Origin: Gammaproteobacteria bacterium
GTDB lineage: Bacteria; Pseudomonadota; Gammaproteobacteria; SZUA-21
Length of the DNA: 7,071 bases
Reading direction: 5' to 3'
NCBI GenBank assembly: GCA_003233075.1
Contig: QIKQ01000020.1
Span: 1-7,071 of the forward strand
Part shown: positions 1 to 5,697 of the stretch, in pieces
How the letters are laid out: every line of letters begins with the position of its first letter
How positions within the stretch are numbered: the first letter of the stretch is position 1
Translations under genes and position numbers: made by a program
The notes under the pieces: model-generated
What the model was told of the DNA's origin: nothing
What the model saw: the letters and a program-made list of their open reading frames with translations, nothing else
The model's database searches: none

Positions 1-2
1 AA

Positions 3-290
3 CAAATCGATGGACTGTCGCTTTATGTGCAGGAAACCTTGTCGCTTGATCCCTTATCGGCCCATGTGTTTGTGTTCCGCAATCGCGCACGTGATAAGCT
101 CAAGCTACTCTATTGGGATAGTAACGGGTTTTGTCTGCTTTACAAACGGCTTGAGCGAGGCCGGTTTCAATGGCCAAGCACCGAAGGATTGGTGGTGGAG
201 TGTCAGTTGAGGGAGATACAGTGGTTACTGGAAGGATTAAATATTGACACACTGCAAGCGCGAAAAGTTATAAATTTTAAACGCATTTAA
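3..290 (+). CDS. tnpB: IS66 accessory protein TnpB (Orf2), 5'-truncated by window edge
   Basis: This is the C-terminal 95 residues of the IS66 Orf2/TnpB protein, a small accessory protein needed with TnpC for transposition of many IS66 elements; its biochemical role is not well settled. The frame is open from the window edge (codon CAA at 3) to TAA at 288-290. Family hallmarks are visible: GLSLYVQETL, then HVFVFRNRARDKLKLLYWD and GFCLLYKRLERGRFQWP. The family is usually about 110-120 aa, so only about 20 residues are missing. A GTG at 27 and an ATG in another frame could be taken as starts, but conserved family sequence continues upstream of both, so the true start is outside the window. tnpC follows after 37 bp, presumably in the same transcript. 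Confidence 0.9.
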   Translation, partial: QIDGLSLYVQETLSLDPLSAHVFVFRNRARDKLKLLYWDSNGFCLLYKRLERGRFQWPSTEGLVVECQLREIQWLLEGLNIDTLQARKVINFKRI

Positions 291-301
291 AGGTGACGCT
301 G

Positions 302-329
302 ATGCCGTTATGTTATAAAATAGCGGCAT
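302..329 (+). promoter_or_regulatory. Hairpin covering the tnpC start codon
   Basis: Bases 302-311 (atgccgttat) pair with 320-329 (atagcggcat) over ten positions, nine Watson-Crick and one G-T, leaving an 8-base loop gttataaa. The right arm includes the A and T of the tnpC ATG (328-330). No convincing Shine-Dalgarno sequence lies just before that ATG. An AGGTG at 291-295 instead sits well placed for an ATG at 302, which opens a short frame of about 24 codons overlapping the beginning of tnpC in another frame. The arrangement suggests that tnpC translation is kept low or depends on ribosomes arriving from upstream. Function is inferred from sequence alone. Confidence 0.5.
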
Positions 330-1911
330 GTTATCTGACAAGGCTTTGCCGAAAACAGTCAAGCAACTTCATGCATTATGCCAGGAATTACAATCGGCGT
401 TAGCCGAAACTGAAAAAAGAGTTGCTGAAAAACAAGCGACCATTGATGCGCTGCAAGAACAACTCACCTTGCTACGCAGCAAGCGCTACCAACGCCAATC
501 CGAACAACTCAAAACCCTACAGGGTCAGTTATTTGATGAGGCGGAGTTGGAACAGGCGATCCGGGAAACAGAAGCAGCACTCGCTAAAATAGAGACCGAA
601 GCAACGCCCCAGGAATCTACCCGGCCCCGGAAAACACCCAAGCGCAAACCCCTTCCCGATCACTTAAAGCGAGTGGATATCATTATTGATGTCAGCGCTG
701 AAGACAAACAAATGATGGGAGAGGACTGGGAAGTCATTGGGCATGAGGTCTGCGAACAGTTAGCCGTGCAACAGCGCCAGTACTATGTCAAACGTTATTG
801 TCGCGTTAAATACGTGCGTAAAGAAGCTGCGGATCATCCCGATAGTGGTATCAAGGTCGCACCACGCCCTAGTGTCATGCTGCCGAAATCACTGGGCGAT
901 GCGAGCTTATTGGCGGATGTGATCGCCAGTAAGTTTGTTGATGCGTTGTCGTTTTACCGCAAGGATAAGATATTAAAGCGAGAAGGCATTGACATTGGGT
1001 ACTCGACCTTATGCGATTGGCCGATCCAATTGACGCAGCGATTGGAGTCCCTGAAAAGGCTATTATACGAACAATTACAACACAGTGATCTTTGGCATTT
1101 GGATGAAACGACGCTGCAGGTGTTAGGGGAACCCAACCGTAAAAATGAAACTAAAAGCTATCTTTGGGCAATCCGCAGCGGTCCGCCGGATCAGCCCGTC
1201 ATCCTGTTCCATTATGACCCTCGACGCAACTATGAGGCATTGGATCAATGGTTATCCCCTTATGTGAAGGGATTCCAGGGTGTGATCGTCAGTGATGAAC
1301 ACAAACCCTATAACACGCTGGCAAAAAATTACAACAACATTAAGGCGCATGGCGGTTGTTGGGCGCATCTACGGCGAAAATTTTCCGATGCCGCCAAAGG
1401 GCGCAGACACGCATCGGAAGCCCATAAAATACTGCTCATGATCGCAGTTCTGTACAAGCAGGACGATGCCCTGAAACATTTATCCGGGCAAGCGAAAATC
1501 GAGGCCCGGCACAAGAAGGTAAAACCATACTTATTACAGATCAAGCGCACCCTCGATCAATACGCCACGGTGTTTGTGAAGCAAGGATTAATGAATAAGG
1601 CAATACGCTATGCCCGGAATAACTGGCCTAAATTTACCGCCTTTCTCGACCATCCCGAATTACCGTTGGACAATAACCCCATCGAACGGACCATCCGTCC
1701 ATTTACAGTGGGTCGACGTAATTGGCTATTTTCAGGAAGTCCTCGCGGTGCAGCGGCGAGTGCCTTTTTATACTCGTTAATCGAGACCGCAAAAGCGAAT
1801 GGCTGGGAGCCGAAAGCATATCTTCAGACATTGTTTGAGCGTTACCCGTCTGCCAATAACGATGAGCAACGTCGGGCTTTGTTGCCGATGTTTTTAAAAA
1901 ATAGCCAATAA
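328..1911 (+). CDS. tnpC: IS66-family transposase TnpC (DDE)
   Basis: Full-length 527-aa IS66 transposase, which catalyses cutting and strand transfer of the element's ends. The N-terminal part (about residues 10-95) is a Leu/Glu/Gln-rich coiled coil matching the IS66 leucine-zipper region. The zinc-finger region that normally follows (about 110-165) has no CxxC pairs, only isolated cysteines at 142 and 158, so the finger is degenerate or absent. The catalytic domain carries D259 in LWHLDETT, D323 in GVIVSDEHKPY and E453 in DNNPIERTIRPF. Between them is the conserved CWAHLRRKF (344-352), and the C-terminal block VGRRNWLFSGSPRGAAAS follows. The ATG at 328 gives the expected N-terminus; its ribosome binding site is poor and it lies inside a hairpin (302-329). 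GC content looks higher than in the nuclease gene downstream, consistent with separate origins. Confidence 0.95.
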   Translation: MLSDKALPKTVKQLHALCQELQSALAETEKRVAEKQATIDALQEQLTLLRSKRYQRQSEQLKTLQGQLFDEAELEQAIRETEAALAKIETEATPQESTRPRKTPKRKPLPDHLKRVDIIIDVSAEDKQMMGEDWEVIGHEVCEQLAVQQRQYYVKRYCRVKYVRKEAADHPDSGIKVAPRPSVMLPKSLGDASLLADVIASKFVDALSFYRKDKILKREGIDIGYSTLCDWPIQLTQRLESLKRLLYEQLQHSDLWHLDETTLQVLGEPNRKNETKSYLWAIRSGPPDQPVILFHYDPRRNYEALDQWLSPYVKGFQGVIVSDEHKPYNTLAKNYNNIKAHGGCWAHLRRKFSDAAKGRRHASEAHKILLMIAVLYKQDDALKHLSGQAKIEARHKKVKPYLLQIKRTLDQYATVFVKQGLMNKAIRYARNNWPKFTAFLDHPELPLDNNPIERTIRPFTVGRRNWLFSGSPRGAAASAFLYSLIETAKANGWEPKAYLQTLFERYPSANNDEQRRALLPMFLKNSQ

Positions 1912-1930
1912 ATTAGATGGGGTCAATGCC

Positions 1931-1950
1931 GTTGTTGGCTGGATGCTTAC
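1931..1950 (+). repeat. IS66 right terminal inverted repeat
   Basis: The sequence ends ...GGCTGGATGCTTAC; read from the outside in on the minus strand it begins GTAAGCATCCAGCC, with the GTAA start typical of IS66 ends. It lies 39 bp after the tnpC stop, as expected for this family. The matching left repeat is outside the window, so the exact repeat length cannot be measured here. Confidence 0.7.
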
Positions 1951-2042
1951 TCTGGCACTTGTTTTGTTAATAATTATTTAACATTATCCTGTCCTGTGCG
2001 AAGTGTTAAATTCACGCTGCTATTGGAAAATTAAATAAACCT

Positions 2043-2290
2043 TAGACTGTCTTTAAAATGTCCGATAAAGGTCAGCCATGAAGGTCCGTCGTTGTTACCA
2101 AAGGAATGTTTTTATAACGTTTTCTTAGAATTCGGCCGACAGAAAAACGACTGACTATGACACCAAAGGCTTCATAAATCTGCATTGATATCTGTCCATA
2201 GCCAATGGAAGGATTCTTTTCTTTCATTTCAATGATAAGATCAATTAATGCTTTAGGGGGTGCTTTTCTTCCGGGTTTTTGATTAAAAAC
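2043..2290 (-). pseudogene. Remnant of an integrase-core (DDE) transposase
   Basis: Minus-strand translation gives KPGRKAPPKALIDLIIEMK, then NPSIGYGQISMQIYEAFGV and SRFSVGRILRKRYKN. This resembles the helix-turn-helix segment before the rve-type catalytic core of a common transposase group related to IS3/IS481-type integrases. Near 2100-2105 the frame shifts, and similarity resumes in another frame as GPSWLTFIGHFKDSL before ending about 2043; in intact relatives this leads directly into the first catalytic aspartate region, which is absent. The remnant therefore lacks the whole catalytic core, carries a frameshift, and has no normal N-terminus: its upstream end runs into the 171-bp repeat (2285-2455), where the frame stays open to 2386 without recognisable family sequence. 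Family assignment is from remembered motif similarity. Confidence 0.75.
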
Positions 2291-2455
2291 ATTAGCTGGG
2301 ACACCCGCGTTTCTAACATATAAAGACCAGCTAACAAAATGAGATATTGATTTGATTACAAGGCCCGAGTCAGTCTCGTAATTAATTTAAGCGCACATTT
2401 CAATCGATAATGCTAAAATTTATGTGAATTAGAAAAGTAGGTGTCCCTGGCATTC
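2285..2455 (+). repeat. 171-bp direct repeat, copy 1 (MITE-like core)
   Basis: This segment recurs at 4988-5158 with the same orientation, a constant offset of 2703 bp, no internal gaps and four substitutions (2327 C to T, 2374 T to C, 2429 T to C, 2448 T to A). Similarity continues a few bases to the left (ttgat) past a one-base indel. Within it, CTGGGACACC at 2296-2305 faces GGTGTCCC at 2440-2447, bounding a 154-bp core like the terminal inverted repeats of a miniature transposable element. The right edge here has a tandem 9-bp duplication, CTGGCATTC at 2447-2455 and 2456-2464, absent from copy 2. No intact reading frame is present; the left side abuts the transposase remnant. Confidence 0.93.
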
Positions 2456-2560
2456 CTGGCATTCATCCGAATCCCGTTGAGCCAGGAGCCTTCGTGCCCC
2501 TGACAACCCAGACCAAGGTTTGCCCTTGGAAACGAGCAAAGGGAGTTCCTTCCCTTATGC
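2456..2560 (+). other. Hairpin-rich block upstream of the nuclease gene
   Basis: About 100 bp between repeat copy 1 and the nuclease gene, GC-richer than its surroundings, holds several short perfect inverted repeats. CTGGC at 2456-2460 can pair with GCCAG at 2481-2485; CCAAGG at 2513-2518 pairs with CCTTGG at 2524-2529 (5-base loop); AAGGGA at 2539-2544 pairs with TCCCTT at 2551-2556 (6-base loop). A 69-codon minus-strand frame crosses the block but has no recognisable family. It may be repetitive-element debris or a structured RNA. Nothing recognisable was seen from here to the promoter region near 2700. Confidence 0.35.
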
Positions 2561-2702
2561 GATCCTGAACAACCGTGCGCCAATTGGATGCCGTGAACAT
2601 TTCGGTTTCGATCTTGATTGCTATACTTTTAGTTAAGATGCACCAACGAACTATTTTTTGGTTTTCTACCATCTATAGGAATAAATTTCTCTTTACATTA
2701 GA

Positions 2703-2734
2703 CTTGTGATATATCGATTGGTTAGAATCACAAG
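2703..2734 (+). promoter_or_regulatory. Inverted repeat in the nuclease-gene promoter region, possible operator
   Basis: CTTGTGAT at 2703-2710 and ATCACAAG at 2727-2734 are a perfect 8-bp inverted repeat with a 16-base spacer, about 80 bp before the start codon. A possible -10 element, TAGAAT at 2723-2728, overlaps the right arm; its best -35 partner (TTAGAC, 2698-2703, spacer 19) is weak. The symmetry would suit a dimeric repressor or activator covering the promoter. The TGTGA and TCACA half-sites are too far apart for a standard CRP site. A second small symmetrical element, TTCGA-gaa-TCGAA, lies at 2758-2770. Confidence 0.35.
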
Positions 2735-2812
2735 AATTGTGCGCAATATATCTAGTTTTCGAGAATCGAACTAGGCGCCAGACAGCCTTCTTGAATTTAT
2801 GTGAGGTAATTG

Positions 2813-4912
2813 ATGAAATTAATTAAGTACAGGGTACGAAAATTTAGATCCGTCCAAGATAGTGGATGGATTTCTCTTGATCAAGTCAATGCACTATTAG
2901 GAGAAAACGAATCAGGTAAGACTAACTTGCTCTTACCTCTATGGAAACTCAGGCCATCTTCTGGAGGTGAAATTGACCTAATACCTGATTCTCCACGCGG
3001 AGAATATACTGAAATACGAGGAATGTCTGATGAAGATAAGCCTAAATTCATTACCGCATTATTCGAGCTGACCTTTAGTGAACAGCGTGAGGTAGCTGCA
3101 ATCGTTTCATGTGATGAGTCTTGGGTAAGTGAAGTCGAAATATCTCGACGTTTTGATGGTAAATATATTATTTCTTTTCCAAAGGAATCCCCAACGAAAA
3201 CTTGTAAATCACTTGAAGCTTTGACTCCCTTTATAAAATTTAGGGATGCACTCGAAACAATGTCTCCAAATAAAACAGACGAGCGGCCACGAAATGCAAT
3301 GATAGACCAGTTAAAAACGATAGCTACCGAGCTTGAGGGATATCTTCAAGAAATTAATTCACAAAAACTACAATCTTTGATTAGCACTGTAGATGGTTTT
3401 GATGTAGCTAAGGTCAGTAAAACCGGTGGAATCATTGCTCTTAGAAGAAGCTGTCTTGACTCACTTGATGAAGTTCTTAAAAGTGTATCGCAAGAATCGC
3501 CTTCTCGTAATTCTGACGCTCGAAAGAAAGCTTTGGAACTGATGCCAAATTTTATTTACTACTCGAACTATGGAAATTTGGATGGGCAAATTTACTTACC
3601 TCGTGTAATTGAAGATCTGAATAATACCGAGCTACCAGAAAAAGAAGCCGCAAAGGCAAGAACGTTAAAGGTGCTCTTCGAGTATGTAAAGCTTGACCCA
3701 CAAGAAATTCTCAATTTAGGAAAGGACATCCAGCCTCCGCAGGTCGACACTCAAGCTATTGAAGAAAAAGCTAGAGAAAAGCAAGAACGAACCATACTTT
3801 TGGATTCGGCGAGCACAGCAATGACTAGAAGCTTTAGTGAGTGGTGGCAACAAGGAAATTATGTGTTTAAATTCGTTGCTGATGGAGACCATTTCATAAT
3901 TTGGGTTTCAGATTCTCTTCGAACAGACCCTATTGAATTAGAGAGTAGGAGCACAGGCCTTCAATGGTTTTTCTCCTTTTTCTTAGTCTTCCTAAATGAA
4001 CGACACGATACTCACCATGGTTCAATCTTATTACTTGATGAGCCAGGAGTGACACTGCATCCAATGGCGCAAAAGGACTTATTTTCATTCTTTGAAGGAC
4101 TATCGTCAGACAATCAGATAATCTATACAACTCATAGCCCTTTTTTATTGGATCCAGATAAGCTAGATCAAGTAAAGGCAGTTTATGTTGATGCGGCGGG
4201 ATATAGTTGTGTTTCTGAAGATTTACGTGCAAGAGCAAATAGCGGCACAGAAAGCGAACAAAAAGCGATCTTTCCTGTTCATAGTGCATTAGGACTAACC
4301 GTATCAGAAGTACTGTTCGTTGGCTGCAAGCTAATGCTAGTTGAGGGCCCATCTGATCAATACTATCTAAATGCTATTAAAAATATTCTTATAGGCCGCG
4401 GAATTATTAAGCCCGTTCAAGAATTAGTTTTTGTACCGGCAGGAGGGACGCGAGGCATTAAATCAACAACACGAATTTTATCTTACGATGAAAGTGGCTA
4501 CCCAGCAGTTTTGCTGGACGGTGATGATTCTGGACGACAAACAAAAGAACAGCTTCTTTCTTCATTGTACCAAGGTAGAGAGACAAATTTACATATGATT
4601 ACTGATTTTACAAATATTGATAATGCTGAAGTTGAAGATTTTATTGATACCAAACTTGTAGCACGAGTAGTTAGTAGAGAATTTAGAGGACGCGATGATT
4701 TTGAAGATTCATACGATAGCTCATGTGCCATCGTTCCGCAAATAAAAGCTTATTGTAAAGACGAAGGAATCGAGCCTCACAAAGGTTGGAAGGTTGATGT
4801 TGCCCGAGAAATCAAACGCAAAATGTCGACTGGCACCTATCTAAGTGAAGTCGATGATAAATTATTAGAGAGATGGAGCAGGTTATTCCAAATATGGTTA
4901 GATAATGATTGA
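2813..4912 (+). CDS. OLD-family ATPase with TOPRIM nuclease domain, probable antiphage/defence nuclease
   Basis: A 699-aa cytoplasmic protein joining an ABC/AAA-type ATPase to a C-terminal TOPRIM domain, the architecture of OLD (overcoming lysogenization defect) nucleases. The Walker A motif GENESGKT is at residues 30-37 (K36). A helical, charged insertion fills about 130-340. A signature-like ESRSTGLQ is at 377-384, Walker B ILLLDEPG at 405-412 (D409, E410), and the switch histidine is H441 in YTTHSPFLL. TOPRIM begins with E511 in LMLVEGPSDQYYL, followed by a GG turn (544-545), LLDGDDSG with D569 and D571, and NAEVEDF (604-610). All key residues are present, so activity is likely. I chose the ATG at 2813 because GAGGT at 2803-2807 is correctly spaced; the TTG just before it is too close. 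No UvrD-like helicase (class 2/Gabija) or reverse transcriptase (retron) adjoins it, so by context it resembles single-gene class 1 OLD. It is AT-richer than tnpC and lies between 171-bp direct repeats, suggesting horizontal acquisition. The target is unknown. Confidence 0.88.
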   Translation: MKLIKYRVRKFRSVQDSGWISLDQVNALLGENESGKTNLLLPLWKLRPSSGGEIDLIPDSPRGEYTEIRGMSDEDKPKFITALFELTFSEQREVAAIVSCDESWVSEVEISRRFDGKYIISFPKESPTKTCKSLEALTPFIKFRDALETMSPNKTDERPRNAMIDQLKTIATELEGYLQEINSQKLQSLISTVDGFDVAKVSKTGGIIALRRSCLDSLDEVLKSVSQESPSRNSDARKKALELMPNFIYYSNYGNLDGQIYLPRVIEDLNNTELPEKEAAKARTLKVLFEYVKLDPQEILNLGKDIQPPQVDTQAIEEKAREKQERTILLDSASTAMTRSFSEWWQQGNYVFKFVADGDHFIIWVSDSLRTDPIELESRSTGLQWFFSFFLVFLNERHDTHHGSILLLDEPGVTLHPMAQKDLFSFFEGLSSDNQIIYTTHSPFLLDPDKLDQVKAVYVDAAGYSCVSEDLRARANSGTESEQKAIFPVHSALGLTVSEVLFVGCKLMLVEGPSDQYYLNAIKNILIGRGIIKPVQELVFVPAGGTRGIKSTTRILSYDESGYPAVLLDGDDSGRQTKEQLLSSLYQGRETNLHMITDFTNIDNAEVEDFIDTKLVARVVSREFRGRDDFEDSYDSSCAIVPQIKAYCKDEGIEPHKGWKVDVAREIKRKMSTGTYLSEVDDKLLERWSRLFQIWLDND

Positions 4913-4950
4913 ACTCTGGTAATAAATCATGCAGCTCACTTTCGTTTTCA

Positions 4951-4985
4951 CCTCCTGTTTTGGAGGCCGCCTTATGCGGCCTTTG
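4951..4985 (+). terminator. Probable terminator after the nuclease gene
   Basis: AGGCCGC at 4964-4970 pairs with GCGGCCT at 4976-4982 around a 5-base loop, a strong GC-rich stem about 50 bp after the stop codon. The T-run after it is short (TTTG), so it is not a textbook intrinsic terminator. A second stem, CCTCC at 4951-4955 with GGAGG at 4962-4966, overlaps the first, so the two cannot form together. The structure ends a few bases before repeat copy 2. Confidence 0.6.
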
Positions 4986-4987
4986 AT

Positions 4988-5158
4988 AAAAACATTAGCT
5001 GGGACACCCGCGTTTCTAACATATAAAGATCAGCTAACAAAATGAGATATTGATTTGATTACAAGGCCCGAGTCAGCCTCGTAATTAATTTAAGCGCACA
5101 TTTCAATCGATAATGCTAAAATTTATGTGAACTAGAAAAGTAGGTGTCCCAGGCATTC
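4988..5158 (+). repeat. 171-bp direct repeat, copy 2 (MITE-like core)
   Basis: Second copy of the segment at 2285-2455, in the same orientation and 167/171 identical. Here the terminal inverted repeats of the core are best preserved: CTGGGACACC at 4999-5008 and its exact complement GGTGTCCCAG at 5143-5152. Extending inward to TTTCTA against TAGAAA gives 17 matches in 20 positions. The core spans 154 bp. Unlike copy 1, its left side meets the nuclease gene's terminator, not transposase sequence, and its right side lacks the 9-bp tandem duplication. Together the copies frame a 2.7-kb unit containing the OLD-like gene. Confidence 0.93.
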
Positions 5159-5277
5159 ATTATATTCGCGATACGGTAACTTTGCTGCGTGTACCGGATT
5201 TTCTATCGCTGACTTTCGCATCCCAGTTTTCAGATTTAGCTTTTCTCTACGCTAACGTTATTCCTTAAAATTAATTA

Positions 5278-5319
5278 TTGACTGAACTTATTATGTACAC
5301 CAAAATAATGTTTATTATT
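5278..5319 (+). promoter_or_regulatory. Promoter and possible autoregulatory operator of the antitoxin gene
   Basis: TTGACT at 5278-5283 is a good -35 element; 17 bases later CAAAAT at 5301-5306 is an acceptable -10. Overlapping and following it, AATAAT at 5304-5309 and ATTATT at 5314-5319 form a perfect inverted repeat with a 4-base spacer, just before the ribosome binding site. Phd/YefM antitoxins normally repress their own promoters by binding such palindromes, so this is a plausible operator. The stretch 5159-5277 before it holds nothing I recognise. Confidence 0.5.
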
Positions 5320-5329
5320 GAGGTGGGTT

Positions 5330-5611
5330 ATGCGCAGATTGAAAATAAATGAAGATATTCGTTCTATGTCAGAATTTCGTTCAGGGGTAGCCTCTTTTCT
5401 TAAGCAAGTACATGATACTAAACGACCTTTAGTGATTACGCAGCACGGTAAGGGCGTGGCAGTTTTGTTAGATGCGGGTGAATATGAAGTTATGCAGGAA
5501 AAAATTGAGTTATATGAAGATCTGGAAATATCTACTTTGCAAATAGAAGCGGGGTTAGGAATTTCACATGAAGAAGCTAAAAAAAAGGTGTTGAAAAGGA
5601 TCAATAAGTGA
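5330..5611 (+). CDS. Phd/YefM-family antitoxin
   Basis: A 93-aa antitoxin of a type II toxin-antitoxin system. The N-terminal half fits the Phd/YefM DNA-binding fold: SMSEFRSGVASFLKQVHDT (12-30), the strand-turn-strand PLVITQHGKGVAVLLDAGEYE (33-53), then a helical, charged C-terminal tail (54-93) with LQIEAGLGISHEEAKKK, the part that normally wraps the toxin. The ATG at 5330 follows GAGGTGGG with correct spacing; an in-frame TTG at 5318 overlaps that ribosome binding site and is unlikely. Its stop codon overlaps a GTG at 5608 (GTGA), the usual coupling to the toxin gene, but the toxin is broken after a few codons. The antitoxin is thus an orphan that may act only as a repressor or neutralise related toxins elsewhere in the genome. 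Confidence 0.9.
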   Translation: MRRLKINEDIRSMSEFRSGVASFLKQVHDTKRPLVITQHGKGVAVLLDAGEYEVMQEKIELYEDLEISTLQIEAGLGISHEEAKKKVLKRINK

Positions 5612-5652
5612 AAATTGCTTGGTCTCCTTTAGCTGTAGACCGATTCCCATGA
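5608..5652 (+). pseudogene. 5' remnant of a RelE/ParE-type toxin gene
   Basis: From the GTG overlapping the antitoxin stop, the frame reads MKIAWSPLAVDRFP and ends at TGA 5650-5652. The KIAWSPLAVDR segment is typical of the first strand and helix of ParE/RelE-superfamily toxins (usually 90-100 aa), so the gene has lost about 85% of its length, including the residues needed for toxicity. No later toxin segment is recognisable before hinT. A short frame reading HERFEQVLARAVN follows at 5648 in another phase but matches nothing I know. A deletion joining the toxin's beginning to the hinT promoter region is the simplest explanation. Confidence 0.75.
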
Positions 5653-5697
5653 GCGTTTTGAACAAGTATTAGCTCGGGCGGTGAACATTAGTTTCGG

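Larger units (their letters stand above)
1..1950 (+). mobile_element. IS66-family insertion sequence, right-hand part
   Basis: This stretch carries the end of tnpB, all of tnpC and a right terminal inverted repeat, which is the 3' two-thirds or so of an IS66-type element. The left end, any tnpA and the start of tnpB lie outside the window. The element appears to stop at 1950: read inward on the minus strand, its end begins GTAAGCATCCAGCC, and IS66 elements characteristically begin with GTAA. The adjoining eight bases, 1951-1958 (tctggcac), would be the target duplication if the element made the usual 8-bp one, but the left flank is needed to confirm that. Both genes are undamaged within the window, so the element may still be active or recently arrived. 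Confidence 0.9.

Noticed and set aside
10..210. A 66-codon plus-strand frame at the left edge
   Set aside because: It overlaps the conserved TnpB frame in another phase and has no recognisable features.
2463..2672. A 69-codon minus-strand reading frame ahead of the nuclease gene
   Set aside because: No recognisable family, no good ribosome binding site, and it crosses the hairpin block; more likely chance or repeat-derived sequence than a gene.
2705..2732. CRP binding site in the nuclease promoter (TGTGA...TCACA)
   Set aside because: The half-sites are about 18 bases apart, where CRP requires 6.
2456..2812. Retron-type non-coding RNA paired with the OLD-like nuclease
   Set aside because: Retrons need a reverse transcriptase, and none is encoded in the window; the hairpins alone are not enough.
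3930..4352. A 140-codon minus-strand frame inside the nuclease gene
   Set aside because: It lies antisense to the Walker B and TOPRIM coding region and shows no motif of its own; a shadow of the real gene.
5275..5604. A 109-codon minus-strand frame opposite the antitoxin gene
   Set aside because: Antisense to a well-supported Phd/YefM gene, with no family features.
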